From JALORV01 sp035429725 (lineage in GTDB: Bacteria; Pseudomonadota; Gammaproteobacteria; Burkholderiales; Burkholderiaceae_F), in NCBI GenBank assembly GCA_035429725.1, contig DAOMFI010000003.1, positions 1-64,000 of the forward strand: a stretch of DNA of 64,000 nucleotides, read 5' to 3'. Of this stretch, positions 10,736 through 18,592 are shown piece by piece. Both the position numbers and the translations under genes were made by a program. Position 1 is the stretch's first letter, and every line of letters begins with the position of its first letter. The notes under the pieces were generated by a model. The model worked only from the letters and a program-made list of their open reading frames with translations. It was not told the origin of the DNA and did not search any database.

Positions 10736-10826
10736 GTCCTCGCTTGAGTGACGCGAACCGCGGGTCGCGCCTGCGGGCCGAGCCCCAGATAGGCGATAAT
10801 CGCGCAGTTCCGCTTTTCATTCCGTC

Positions 10827-11213
10827 ATGGACATTGCTGCTGCCGATCCCCGGATCGACGCCTCGCTGCGTTTTCTGAGTCTGCTCGTGTCCGGCGCCAT
10901 CGTCCTGGCGCTGCTGTGGTACCTCTTGGTGTTGATCGAACCCTGGATCGATCTCGAGCGCTGGCAGGGCGCCACGCCGATCATCGAGCTTGATCCGCTG
11001 TCGACGATGGCACCGCAGCGGGATGACGCTGACGCGGAAGTCGGCCCACCCGCCTCCGCCGCACTCCGGAGAGGTCCGTTCGTTAGCGCGCCGGTGCAGC
11101 TGATCGCGCCTGCCTTCACGGTGTTCCGTTGTGAGCGCAAGGGGCGCGTCACCTACTCCGATCAGCCCTGCGATGCTGGCGGCATGCGTGTACTGCGACT
11201 GCCGCGCAGCTGA
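10827..11213 (+). CDS. Membrane-anchored protein with a DUF4124-like C-terminal segment
   Basis: 128 residues. One membrane helix at residues ~15-37, a polar linker, then FRCERKGRVTYSDQPCDAGGMRVL, resembling the DUF4124 pattern (a Cys, then 'vtYSDqPC'), a motif common in betaproteobacterial envelope proteins. The two Cys are likely to form a disulfide. No Shine-Dalgarno is visible; a GATAAT-like -10 lies at about 10795-10800. Function unknown. Confidence 0.7.
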   Translation: MDIAAADPRIDASLRFLSLLVSGAIVLALLWYLLVLIEPWIDLERWQGATPIIELDPLSTMAPQRDDADAEVGPPASAALRRGPFVSAPVQLIAPAFTVFRCERKGRVTYSDQPCDAGGMRVLRLPRS

Positions 11214-11267
11214 CCCTGTCCGTTACAACTTGAAACCACTCGCGGTCGGCGCCTGATCGGCGCGCCA

Positions 11268-11301
11268 CGTTGGATCTCCTGTCACACCCGGAGATCCAAC
11301 G
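11268..11301 (+). promoter_or_regulatory. 12-bp perfect hairpin that pairs the Shine-Dalgarno of the next gene
   Basis: CGTTGGATCTCC (11268-11279) and GGAGATCCAACG (11290-11301) are exact reverse complements around the 10-nt loop 11280-11289. The right arm contains GGAG (11290-11293), 8 nt before the ATG at 11302, and the arm ends on the base before that ATG. If folded in mRNA the ribosome site is fully paired. It could instead be a DNA operator, because it is a perfect dyad. Confidence 0.75.
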
Positions 11302-11751
11302 ATGAAAAAGCGCCTGTTCGTTGCCGCACTCGCCGTCGCAGCCCTCGCTCCGCTGGGCGCAGCCCGCGCGAGCGGCGGAGTGGTCGTAAGCGTCAGCACG
11401 CCTGAATTCGGATTCCGCATCGGCGCGCCGATTTTCGGCCCACCGGTGTATGCGCCCGTTTACGCGCCGCCGCCGGTGGTCGTGGCTCCACCCGTCATCG
11501 TGCCGGCTCCGGTCTACGCCCCACCCGTGGTCATGGTCCCGCCGCCGCGCGTGATCCTCCCGGCACCGATCGTTGTCGCACCGCGCCCGGTGATCTATGC
11601 GCCCGCTTATGCACCCGTTTATGCGCCCCGCGCCCGTGTGATCCACCCGCGCGGAGAGCCCCGGCCCTATTACGGCGCACCCATGCAGCAGGTCGGCTAC
11701 TGGGGCCCGCCAGGACACGCCAAGCACGCTAAGGGCAAACGCTACGAGTAA
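11302..11751 (+). CDS. Secreted Pro/Tyr/Val-rich protein of unknown function
   Basis: 149 residues. A signal peptide (MKKRLFVAALAVAALAPLGAARA) is followed by a mature part dominated by short repeats such as VYAPVYAPP and PAPVYAPP, then a basic end with HAKHAKGKR. No catalytic motif is visible. Similar extended Pro-rich secreted proteins are common in betaproteobacteria without assigned function. Expression is probably controlled by the hairpin that buries its GGAG site; a terminator-like hairpin overlaps its stop codon, so it looks monocistronic. Confidence 0.75.
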   Translation: MKKRLFVAALAVAALAPLGAARASGGVVVSVSTPEFGFRIGAPIFGPPVYAPVYAPPPVVVAPPVIVPAPVYAPPVVMVPPPRVILPAPIVVAPRPVIYAPAYAPVYAPRARVIHPRGEPRPYYGAPMQQVGYWGPPGHAKHAKGKRYE

Positions 11752-11774
11752 GCCGGACCCGTCAAGGTCCGGCT
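11751..11774 (+). terminator. 9-bp perfect hairpin directly after a stop codon
   Basis: AGCCGGACC (11751-11759) pairs with GGTCCGGCT (11766-11774) around a 6-nt loop, starting at the last base of the TAA at 11749-11751. There is no T-run, so it may stabilise the 3' end or terminate weakly. Confidence 0.5.
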
Positions 11775-11807
11775 ATGCTTGCCCCGCATTCACAGGCGGG
11801 GGCCGTT

Positions 11808-12668
11808 ATGCGCATTGAAGGACAGAGCTCGAACGTCGAGGATCGCCGTGGCATGTCGAGAGGCGGCCGCGGCATCGTCGGCGGTGGAATCGGGATGATC
11901 ATCCTGGTCATTGTGGGGATGCTTTTCGGCATCGACCCGCGCGTCATCCTGGGACTCGCAGGTACCGTCCAGACCGTGCAGCAGCAGGTTGCGCCGCCGA
12001 AGGTGGAAGGCGCCAAGGGACCGCTCAGCGACGACATGGGGCGCTTCGTCGCAGGCGTGCTCGCCGACACGGAGAAGACCTGGGGCACGCTCTTCCAGCA
12101 GCTCGGTCGCCAGTATCAGGACCCGACGCTGGTGCTCTTCACCGGCGCCACACCCACCGCGTGCGGAACAGGCCAGGCGGCAATGGGCCCGTTTTACTGT
12201 CCGCTCGACCAGAAGGTCTACATCGACCTCGCGTTCTATCAGCAGCTGCGCGATCGCTTCAAGGCACCGGGCGACTTCGCGCAGGCCTACGTGATCGCGC
12301 ATGAGATCGGCCATCATGTGCAGAACCAGCTCGGGATCATGCAGAAGATGGACGGCTTCAGGCAGCGCATGAGCGAGACTCAATACAACGCGCTTTCGGT
12401 GCGGCTCGAACTGCAGGCGGACTGCTTCGCCGGCGTGTGGGCGCATCACGCACAGAACCGCAACCTGCTCGAGGCCGGCGACGTCGAAGAGGCCATGCGC
12501 GCGGCCGCGGCGATCGGCGATGACACGATCCAGCGGCGCACGCAGGGACGGATCGTGCCCGACAGCTTCACGCACGGAACCTCGGAGCAGCGCATGCGCT
12601 GGTTCATGACCGGCATGAAGAGCGGGCAGATCTCAGCCTGCAATACGTTCGAGGGCAACCAGATCTAG
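11808..12668 (+). CDS. ypfJ: YpfJ/KPN_02809 family neutral zinc metallopeptidase, membrane-anchored
   Basis: 286 residues. Starts MRIEGQSSNVEDRRG and has one membrane helix at ~25-48, the usual family plan, then a periplasmic domain with the zinc motif HEIGHH at 165-170 and a downstream ELQADCFAGVWAHH that supplies a third ligand region. The family name comes from E. coli YpfJ; the physiological substrate is unknown. The ATG at 11808 gives the family N-terminus. Confidence 0.9.
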   Translation: MRIEGQSSNVEDRRGMSRGGRGIVGGGIGMIILVIVGMLFGIDPRVILGLAGTVQTVQQQVAPPKVEGAKGPLSDDMGRFVAGVLADTEKTWGTLFQQLGRQYQDPTLVLFTGATPTACGTGQAAMGPFYCPLDQKVYIDLAFYQQLRDRFKAPGDFAQAYVIAHEIGHHVQNQLGIMQKMDGFRQRMSETQYNALSVRLELQADCFAGVWAHHAQNRNLLEAGDVEEAMRAAAAIGDDTIQRRTQGRIVPDSFTHGTSEQRMRWFMTGMKSGQISACNTFEGNQI

Positions 12669-12784
12669 GTGGCACGGAGCGGCAGTCCTGCCCGCAGTCG
12701 GATGCAGCCGAAGCGGCGGTCGGCCGCGCGAACGCAAGGCTGTCGCTCCTATTTGCATCCGGTGCTGAAAGGCCGCCGGTCCGC

Positions 12785-13432
12785 ATGACGCTGCGTGACC
12801 TGGCGGCGCTCGCGGCCCTGTCGATCGGGATCGTCGGCGCCGCGTCGGCCTGGCTCGATCGGCCTGCCACCGTCCGTGTTGCGCCCGGCCGGAGCGACGC
12901 CGGCGCCTTCATCGTTCGCACGCTCGTTGCCGCCGCGCCGATCACGACCGTTGATGGCAGTACCCTGCTGCCGGTCGCCGATTTCGAAGCTCGCGGGCGG
13001 GTGCTCAATGTGGAGCGCTTCAAGCCCTACCAGTCGCTCGCCAACTGGGTGCCCGGTCTGCGTCCGTCGACACACGACATCGGCCTGGGCTTCGGCCCGA
13101 TGAGCGACTCAGCCAATGTCGATCGATTCCGCTTCTCCCACGAGGGCGCCAGCAACGGCCTGCGCGCCCTGTTCGCGCGCCCGCGCGATACGATGACCCA
13201 GCAGGAATTCGAGCAGCTGGCCCCCTACATCACCAACGTGCACGTCATTCCGGCGACGACCGCCGTCTACGACAAGTTGCGCCGCGTGCGCATCGGCGAG
13301 CTGCTGACGCTGCGCGGCAAGTTGGTGAATATCCGCGACAGCGAGGGCCGTGTGGCATCGACTTCGCTGACGGCGGGTGACCGCGATTGCGAGATCCTGT
13401 GGCTGGAGGAACTCCAGCGCGCCAATTTGTAG
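12785..13432 (+). CDS. Hypothetical exported or membrane-anchored protein
   Basis: 215 residues. An N-terminal hydrophobic segment (residues 5-25) could be a signal or anchor. The rest is soluble with no motif I recognise; segments such as DIGLGFGPMSDSANVDRFRFSHEG suggest a beta-rich fold, and there is a single Cys near the end. Base composition fits its neighbours. A 55-residue gene follows 10 bp later, probably in the same mRNA. Confidence 0.65.
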   Translation: MTLRDLAALAALSIGIVGAASAWLDRPATVRVAPGRSDAGAFIVRTLVAAAPITTVDGSTLLPVADFEARGRVLNVERFKPYQSLANWVPGLRPSTHDIGLGFGPMSDSANVDRFRFSHEGASNGLRALFARPRDTMTQQEFEQLAPYITNVHVIPATTAVYDKLRRVRIGELLTLRGKLVNIRDSEGRVASTSLTAGDRDCEILWLEELQRANL

Positions 13433-13442
13433 AGGAACTTCG

Positions 13443-13610
13443 ATGACTCTGTTCGAGTGGCTGGCGGCCGTATGCGTGGAACTCGGCTGGAGCGTGATGC
13501 GCTCGCACGAAATGCTCGATGAGACGCGCTGGTCCGATTTGTACGAGCAGGGCGTGAGTCCGGCGGCAGCAGCGCGCCGCGCACGCGATGAGGGCTGGCT
13601 CGGCGACTAG
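13443..13610 (+). CDS. Small 55-residue protein of unknown function
   Basis: ATG at 13443 is preceded by AGAGG near 13432-13436. The protein (MTLFEWLAAVCVELGWSV ... ARRARDEGWLGD) is mostly helical and acidic-amphipathic with no known domain. It runs tail to tail with the histidine kinase, overlapping its stop by 4 bp. Supported by the ribosome site and cotranscription; protein existence is not certain. Confidence 0.5.
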   Translation: MTLFEWLAAVCVELGWSVMRSHEMLDETRWSDLYEQGVSPAAAARRARDEGWLGD

Positions 13611-14878
13611 GAGCGGTCGGGCAACTTCACGCGAAACACGCTGCCTCCGCCGGCGCGCGGCAGGCAATGCACGTGCCCGCCGTGCTGAAGTGCGATCTGG
13701 CGCACCAGCGAGAGGCCGAGTCCCACTCCGCCGCTCGACTCGCTGGCGCCGCGGGCACGATAAAACGGCTCGAAAACGCGCTCGCGTTCGCTCTCGTCGA
13801 TGCCGGGCCCGCGATCGAGCACGTCGAGTTCGATCGCGCCCGGCACGCTGCGGAGTTCGACTTCGACCCGCCCGCCACCGTAACGCAGTGCGTTTTCGAT
13901 CAGGTTGCGCACCAGCCGCTGCAGCAGGCGCACGTTGCCGCGAACCTGCGCCGGCACGGCCTGCAGACTGGCCCCGAGGCGAGCGCATTCCTCGGCCACG
14001 AGCGCGGTGAGGTCCACCGGCTCCAGTTCCGGTGTCGCGCCGCCTTCGAGCCGGCTGGCGAGCAGGATCTCGTCGATCAACTGGTCGAGCTCAGCGATGT
14101 CGCGCGCCAGCTCGTCGCGTCGCGCTGCCGACGGGTCGGTGGACAGCAGTTCCACCCCGAGCCGAATGCGTGCCAGCGGCGACCTCAATTCGTGCGACGC
14201 GTTGGCCAGCAGTGATTTGTGTGCGCCGACCAGCTGTTCGATGCGCGCTGCCGCCTCGTTGAAGACGGACGCCAGTTGGGCAACTTCGTCGCGGCCTTCC
14301 ACGGGCAGGCGCGTGGCGAGGTTGCCGGCGCCCCAATCTGTCACGCCGGCCTGCAGGCGTTCGAGCCGGCGCGTCAGGCGGCGCACCACCGGGAACGCGC
14401 CGACGCCGACACCGAGGGCGATCAGCGCGAACGTCAGCACTGGCCCCGGAGGCGGCGGAGTACGGCCCGGCCGCAGCATCAGCAACGTGCGCCCATCCGG
14501 CAGGACCATGGCCAGCGACGGCCCGCGTGTCGTCATCACGTGGTGCTCGGGCTCCCCGTCGCGCCGCGGCAGGGCGACCAGATCGTCGCGCGTTGCCGCG
14601 ATGCGGATCCCGTCGGCGCCATAGAGCGCGAAGTCGGCTCCGAGACGTCGTTGCCAGCGTTCGAGCGCCGACTGCAACTCGGCTGGCGGCGCCTGTGGCG
14701 GCGGGAGCACTTCGCTCGCCAGTTCGGCGAACCCGGTGACATTGGGCGGGTGGGGACGTTCGCCGATCAGTCTCCACGCGGCGGTTGCCAGCAGTGCGAA
14801 CAGCACGACCGTCGCCAGGATCGCCAGCCAGATCTTCCAGTACAACCGATGCCGTCCGAGGCCGGGCGTGCTTCTCAC
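13607..14878 (-). CDS. Sensor histidine kinase of a Cpx-like two-component system
   Basis: 423 residues. Membrane helix near the N-terminus, periplasmic sensor of ~120 residues, second helix, HAMP, then the H-box ASHELRSPL with phospho-acceptor His229, N-box NLIENALRYGGG, and G-boxes DRGPGID and GVGLGLSL. Architecture and order match CpxA/RstB-type OmpR-partner kinases. The start is GTG at 14878 with a strong GGAGG (14886-14890) 7 bp upstream. That ribosome site lies within the first unit of a tandem repeat filling the space to the regulator gene; the scaffold gap there lies upstream of this CDS and does not cut it. Confidence 0.9.
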   Translation of the reverse strand: MRSTPGLGRHRLYWKIWLAILATVVLFALLATAAWRLIGERPHPPNVTGFAELASEVLPPPQAPPAELQSALERWQRRLGADFALYGADGIRIAATRDDLVALPRRDGEPEHHVMTTRGPSLAMVLPDGRTLLMLRPGRTPPPPGPVLTFALIALGVGVGAFPVVRRLTRRLERLQAGVTDWGAGNLATRLPVEGRDEVAQLASVFNEAAARIEQLVGAHKSLLANASHELRSPLARIRLGVELLSTDPSAARRDELARDIAELDQLIDEILLASRLEGGATPELEPVDLTALVAEECARLGASLQAVPAQVRGNVRLLQRLVRNLIENALRYGGGRVEVELRSVPGAIELDVLDRGPGIDESERERVFEPFYRARGASESSGGVGLGLSLVRQIALQHGGHVHCLPRAGGGSVFRVKLPDRS

Positions 14879-15147
14879 TGGACCGCCTCCGCGCAATGCG
14901 CTGCAGGAAGTGCGCCTCGGAGCGACCGTGCGCGGGTCACTCGACCGTCCTCCGCGCTGCGCGCTGCGGGATGAGCGCTTCGGAGCGGCCGGNNNNNNNN
15001 NNNNNNNNNNNNNNNNNNNNNNNNNNNNNNNNNNNNNNNNNNNNNNNNNNNNNNNNNNNNNNNNNNNNNNNNNNNNNNNNNNNNNNNNNNNNCACTCGAC
15101 CGTCCTCCGCGCTGCGCGCTGCGGGATGAGCGCTTCGGAGCGGCCGG
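14876..15147 (-). repeat. Tandem ~62-bp repeat between regulator and kinase genes, interrupted by a 100-N gap
   Basis: Units begin at 14876 (diverged), 14938 and 15093. Units at 14938-14992 and 15093-15147 are identical over 55 bp on the two sides of the gap. On the minus strand each unit carries a GGAGG followed 7-8 nt later by GTG, so the kinase ribosome site is copied in each unit. The true number of units is unknown because the assembly breaks here. Confidence 0.7.
14993..15092. other. Scaffold gap, 100 N
   Basis: Exactly 100 undetermined bases flanked by the same 55-mer on both sides, which is the signature of an assembler placing a fixed-size gap at a repeat. Confidence 0.95.
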
Positions 15148-15153
15148 ACGCGC

Positions 15154-15846
15154 TCATGCAACGTCCTGCGACCGCGCAAACACATAGCCCGCGCCACGAA
15201 CCGTGACAATGCGCGTCGGATGGCGCGGATCGTCTTCGATGGCGGCGCGGATGCGCGCAATGTGCACGTCGATCGAGCGGTCGAAGGCTTCGAGCGCTTC
15301 GCCGCGGACGAGGTCCATCAGTTGTTCACGCGTCAGAACCCGTCCTGCGCGCTCGGCGAGCGCAACCAGCAATTCGAATTGATGAGAAGTCAGCGGCCGC
15401 GCCTGGCCGTCGATGCGCACGAGGCGTGCATCGCGATCGATCTCGAGGCGACCGAAGCGCAGGGTCGAGTCCGCCGACCCGCTGCCGGCACGCCGCAGTA
15501 AGGCCTTGATGCGCGCCTGGAGTTCGCGCGGCTCGAACGGCTTCGGCAGGTAGTCGTCGGCGCCGATCTCGAGTCCGATCACTCGGTCGATCGGATCACC
15601 CTTCGCGGTCAGCATCAGGATCGGGATGCCGACGCCATCGGCGCGCAGCCGGCGGCACACGTCCAGCCCGTCACCGTCGGGCAGCATCAGGTCGAGGATC
15701 AGCAGTTCGGCTGGCCGCGCGCGCAAGGCCGCGACGCCGTTTGTAATGCTGCCCGCGACTTCGACGTCGAAGCCCGAGGCCGCGAGATAGTCGCGCACCA
15801 TCGTCCCCAGCCGTGCGTCGTCATCGATCATCAACAAACGCTGCAT
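15154..15846 (-). CDS. OmpR-family response regulator, partner of the adjacent kinase
   Basis: 230 residues. Receiver domain with acidic pocket Asp8-Asp10, phospho-acceptor Asp52 (LILDLMLPDGDG), conserved Thr/Ala in LTAK and Lys in DYLPKPF. The C-terminal winged-helix domain has the OmpR/PhoB pattern including DVHIARIRAAIEDDPRHPTRIVTVRGAGYVF. It lies between a Spy/CpxP-like gene (113 bp upstream) and its kinase. A GTAAA-N5-GTAAG sequence upstream of the Spy-like gene is a plausible binding site. Confidence 0.93.
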   Translation of the reverse strand: MQRLLMIDDDARLGTMVRDYLAASGFDVEVAGSITNGVAALRARPAELLILDLMLPDGDGLDVCRRLRADGVGIPILMLTAKGDPIDRVIGLEIGADDYLPKPFEPRELQARIKALLRRAGSGSADSTLRFGRLEIDRDARLVRIDGQARPLTSHQFELLVALAERAGRVLTREQLMDLVRGEALEAFDRSIDVHIARIRAAIEDDPRHPTRIVTVRGAGYVFARSQDVA

Positions 15847-15958
15847 GCGGCGACTTTAAGGCAGGAAAGAGGTGCCGCGGCCACCGGTGAATGCCGGTTC
15901 GGTGGAGGGGCCGCCGGAATTCTGGGGGGAAGCGGGGCCGCGGCGGGGGACGGTTCGC

Positions 15959-16519
15959 TTATTTTGGCGGCGGCATCCGGCGCAGCCTGCGCTCCACGAG
16001 CTTCGCACGTTGTTCCGGCGTCAGCACTTCCGCGCCTTCGATCATCGCGGTCAGCATGCGGCGTGATGTGCTGTCGCCAAGCTTCATCTGTTCGACCCGA
16101 AGCGACTCGAGACGGGCACGGTCGATCTTCGGCGCCGCGAAGAGCTCCAGGGATTCGCGCCGCAGCTTTCTGTGCTGCTCGCGGTTGGCGTCCATGTCGG
16201 CCGCGGCGCTGCGGGCGATTGCCGCGATGCGTTCGCGCTGTTCGGCGGTGGCATCGATATCGGCCAGCATGAACGCCACCATCGCATCGATCCGCTTGCT
16301 GCGCGTGGCGGGATCCATGGGCCCCATGCCGCCGTGCCATCCGCCGGGGCCATGCGGCCCGAAGCCCATCGGAGCCGCGTAGGCATCACGCTGCATCGAT
16401 GCGGCGCCGATGGCCGCCGCACCAACGGCCGCGAAGCCCGCCAGCGCGCGACGCCGACTGGCAAGCGGCGCCACAGACTGGCCGGGGACATGTGATTCAA
16501 TCGAACGGGTCTCTTTCAT
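15959..16519 (-). CDS. Spy/CpxP-like periplasmic protein with Tat-type signal
   Basis: 186 residues. The N-terminus has SRRRALAGF followed by a hydrophobic stretch and AYA, a twin-arginine signal rather than the Sec signal of E. coli Spy. The mature part begins with a His/Gly/Met/Pro-rich segment (MGFGPHGPGGWHGGMGPMD) that could bind metal. Then comes an all-helical region with two LTxxQ-like motifs (DATAEQRERI and VLTPEQRAKL), the hallmark of Spy/CpxP/ZraP. Family role: chaperone and/or inhibitor of the sensor kinase. It is first in a Spy-regulator-kinase operon. Confidence 0.85.
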   Translation of the reverse strand: MKETRSIESHVPGQSVAPLASRRRALAGFAAVGAAAIGAASMQRDAYAAPMGFGPHGPGGWHGGMGPMDPATRSKRIDAMVAFMLADIDATAEQRERIAAIARSAAADMDANREQHRKLRRESLELFAAPKIDRARLESLRVEQMKLGDSTSRRMLTAMIEGAEVLTPEQRAKLVERRLRRMPPPK

Positions 16520-16594
16520 GCTGCGCTCCCTGCGTATCGCTCCTGGTACGGAACGAACGTTACCGGCGCTGCATTGCTGCCGTTCAATCAGCTT

Positions 16595-16609
16595 GTAAAG
16601 ATATGTAAG
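16595..16609 (-). promoter_or_regulatory. CpxR-box-like site upstream of the Spy-like gene
   Basis: GTAAA at 16595-16599, five bases, GTAAG at 16605-16609, one base off the E. coli CpxR box GTAAA-N5-GTAAA. It lies about 76-90 bp before the ATG at 16519. Its position and the operon content suggest autoregulation by the encoded OmpR-family regulator. Confidence 0.5.
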
Positions 16610-16635
16610 CGCGCCGGCCCGGCTGCAGGCGCCGA

Positions 16636-17031
16636 CTACTTCAGCGTTGCGAGGTAATCGACCAGCACCGCGAGTTCCGCCGCGTCGGCGGCACGCGCCT
16701 TCACGCGCACGACTGACGGCGGCAGTCGACTCAGTGCCTCCCCGGTACCCAGGGCCCAGTCACGGATCGCAGCCGCATCGCGGCGAGCCCCGATTCCATC
16801 GAGAGGACGGGTCGGATTGCCGAGGTTGCCGATGGCGTGGCAGTTCGCACAGCCGAGTTCCGCGAAGGCGCGGCGTCCCGCCGCGACGCGCGCGTCCGCG
16901 ACCATCGTCGAGCCTGCCACGGGGACCGAGCCGATCGGCGCATTGCGCAGCCAGGCGAACACCGCGGAAAGCGCTACGACCATTATCGCGGTAGCGGCCG
17001 CAAGCCAGCGTGCACGAACCTCACGGCGCAT
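16636..17031 (-). CDS. Membrane-anchored mono-heme c-type cytochrome without an evident distal Met
   Basis: 131 residues. Uncleaved N-terminal helix (residues ~9-27), heme motif C61-A-N-C64-H65, then RPLDGIG. In most class I cytochromes a Met in the second half is the sixth heme ligand; no Met follows the heme site here, and LPPSVVRVKA sits where the usual Met segment would be. Heme would be five-coordinate or use another ligand. The start is 3 bp after the stop of the ferric-reductase-like gene, so the two are cotranscribed and probably exchange electrons. Confidence 0.82.
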   Translation of the reverse strand: MRREVRARWLAAATAIMVVALSAVFAWLRNAPIGSVPVAGSTMVADARVAAGRRAFAELGCANCHAIGNLGNPTRPLDGIGARRDAAAIRDWALGTGEALSRLPPSVVRVKARAADAAELAVLVDYLATLK

Positions 17032-17034
17032 CGG

Positions 17035-18399
17035 TCAAACCCAGTCGAAGATCTCGGAATGGACCCGCTCGGCCGGCACGCCGAGGTGCGCCAGCGCGAT
17101 TTCGGCCACATGCGTCATCGGCGTGGGTCCACAGATGAAGTACTCAAGCCGTGCACGCGTCGCGGGCAGATGCCGTGCACAGAGTTCCTCGGTGATCAAT
17201 CCCTGTTCCCCCTGCCAGTCGGCGGGCGGTTCCTGCAGGATATGGATCAGGCGCAACGGCAGCACCTGCACCAGATGCTCGAGTTCCTCGCGAAAAGCCA
17301 CGCGATCCCACGCCCGGTTGCCATAGAACATCCACAATGGGCGCCGTTCGCCTCGGTCCGCGAGAGTGCGCAGCATCGACAACGCCGGCGCAATGCCGAT
17401 GCCACCCACAATGAAGACATAGCCTTCCGCATCGGGCCGCAGATCGACCCCGAACGTGCCATAGGGCGCATCGACCCACGCAATCTCGCCCTTGCGGACG
17501 GTGCCGATGGTCGATGTGAAATCCCCGAGTGCCTTGATCGACAGTTCGATCCGGTCGCTGCGCGCCGCGCTGCTGGCGATGGAAAACGGGTGCTCGCGCA
17601 TCGCATAGGGCGAAGCGCGCAACGTGAGCCAGGCGAACTGCCCGGGCGCGAACTGCAGGCCCCTGTGATCGTCCGGTTCGAGCGTCAGCGTATGGACCTG
17701 TCCGCGCTCCGGCCGGACATCGACTACGCGCCACGGGCGCCGCGCCAGCCGCCACGGGCGCACCAGCCGCACGTAGCCGATGACGCCGAGCCAGAAGGCA
17801 CCGTACAAGGCCCACAGCCCCTGCTTCCAGCCACCCGCGAGGTAATTCGCCGCGCCGAGCAGATGCCAGATCGCCAGTGCAAAGGCGATCGTCGAGAGCG
17901 CCGCATGCACGCGCCGCCAGAGGTCGTACTCGAAACCCAGCCACTTTCGCAGCAACGACGACACGACGAGCAGGACGAAGAGCCCCAGCGCAACCCGGCC
18001 CGCCGTCATGTGGACCGCGGCCTCGCGAGGGTCCACCGGTCCCAGCGCGAGCGGGCTGTTCACGCGGAGGAGCGCGTAGTGCGCCAGCACGATTGCCAGC
18101 GCCGCAATCGCGAGATAGCGGTGGAAGTAGTAGACGATGTCGATGCCGAAGGGCGCCGTGGCGCGCTTGAAGCGGGCGGTCAATACGAACTGCACGCCCA
18201 GCATCGCCATCCCGGCGTAGCCGAGCGCCATCGCGAAGTCCCATACGAAGCCGCGCCCTGGCAGCACTGCCCCGGGCAGCAACGCGAACAGCGGTGCGGT
18301 CACGGCAAGCAGGTAGATCCCAAGCCACAGCAGGGCGTCGCGCGCCGTCTTTGACGTGGCCTGCGCGTGTTCCTGCCGGGATGGGTCCTTGCCGTCCAT
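17035..18399 (-). CDS. Ferric-reductase-like transmembrane flavin oxidoreductase (FNR/NOX type)
   Basis: 454 residues. Six or so helices in the first ~230 residues, with paired His in YYFHRYLAIAALAIVLAHY and RRVHAALSTIAFALAIWH spaced for two b-type hemes. Then a ferredoxin-reductase module with FAD site REHPFSIASS, NAD site VGGIGIAPALSML and the end FICGPTPMTHVAE. Such proteins move electrons from NAD(P)H through FAD and two hemes across the membrane. The partner is likely the small cytochrome encoded next. Divergent from the P-type ATPase. Confidence 0.88.
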   Translation of the reverse strand: MDGKDPSRQEHAQATSKTARDALLWLGIYLLAVTAPLFALLPGAVLPGRGFVWDFAMALGYAGMAMLGVQFVLTARFKRATAPFGIDIVYYFHRYLAIAALAIVLAHYALLRVNSPLALGPVDPREAAVHMTAGRVALGLFVLLVVSSLLRKWLGFEYDLWRRVHAALSTIAFALAIWHLLGAANYLAGGWKQGLWALYGAFWLGVIGYVRLVRPWRLARRPWRVVDVRPERGQVHTLTLEPDDHRGLQFAPGQFAWLTLRASPYAMREHPFSIASSAARSDRIELSIKALGDFTSTIGTVRKGEIAWVDAPYGTFGVDLRPDAEGYVFIVGGIGIAPALSMLRTLADRGERRPLWMFYGNRAWDRVAFREELEHLVQVLPLRLIHILQEPPADWQGEQGLITEELCARHLPATRARLEYFICGPTPMTHVAEIALAHLGVPAERVHSEIFDWV

Positions 18400-18592
18400 C
18401 GCGCTGCCTCAGTGGTGTCCCATCAGGACAGGACTCCTGCACGGCCGGTCGCAACGACGAGCGGCTGCGCGCACTGCCCTATGGCGCGCCACGCACCGCC
18501 AATGAGCCGCAATTCGCGCCCTTGTTCGACCCACGTCATCGCCAGGCGGCTCCCGCCCCCTATTCTCATTGCTTGCCCGTCGTGCCGTCCCG

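Noticed and set aside
12699..12761. CGGATGCA / TGCATCCG inverted repeat between the YpfJ gene and the next
   Set aside because: 46-bp spacer and no promoter context; may be chance.
13879..15157. Open frame running through the N-gap into the histidine kinase, suggesting a longer N-terminus
   Set aside because: The frame crosses undetermined bases and repeats; the GTG at 14878 has a strong ribosome site and gives a normal sensor kinase.
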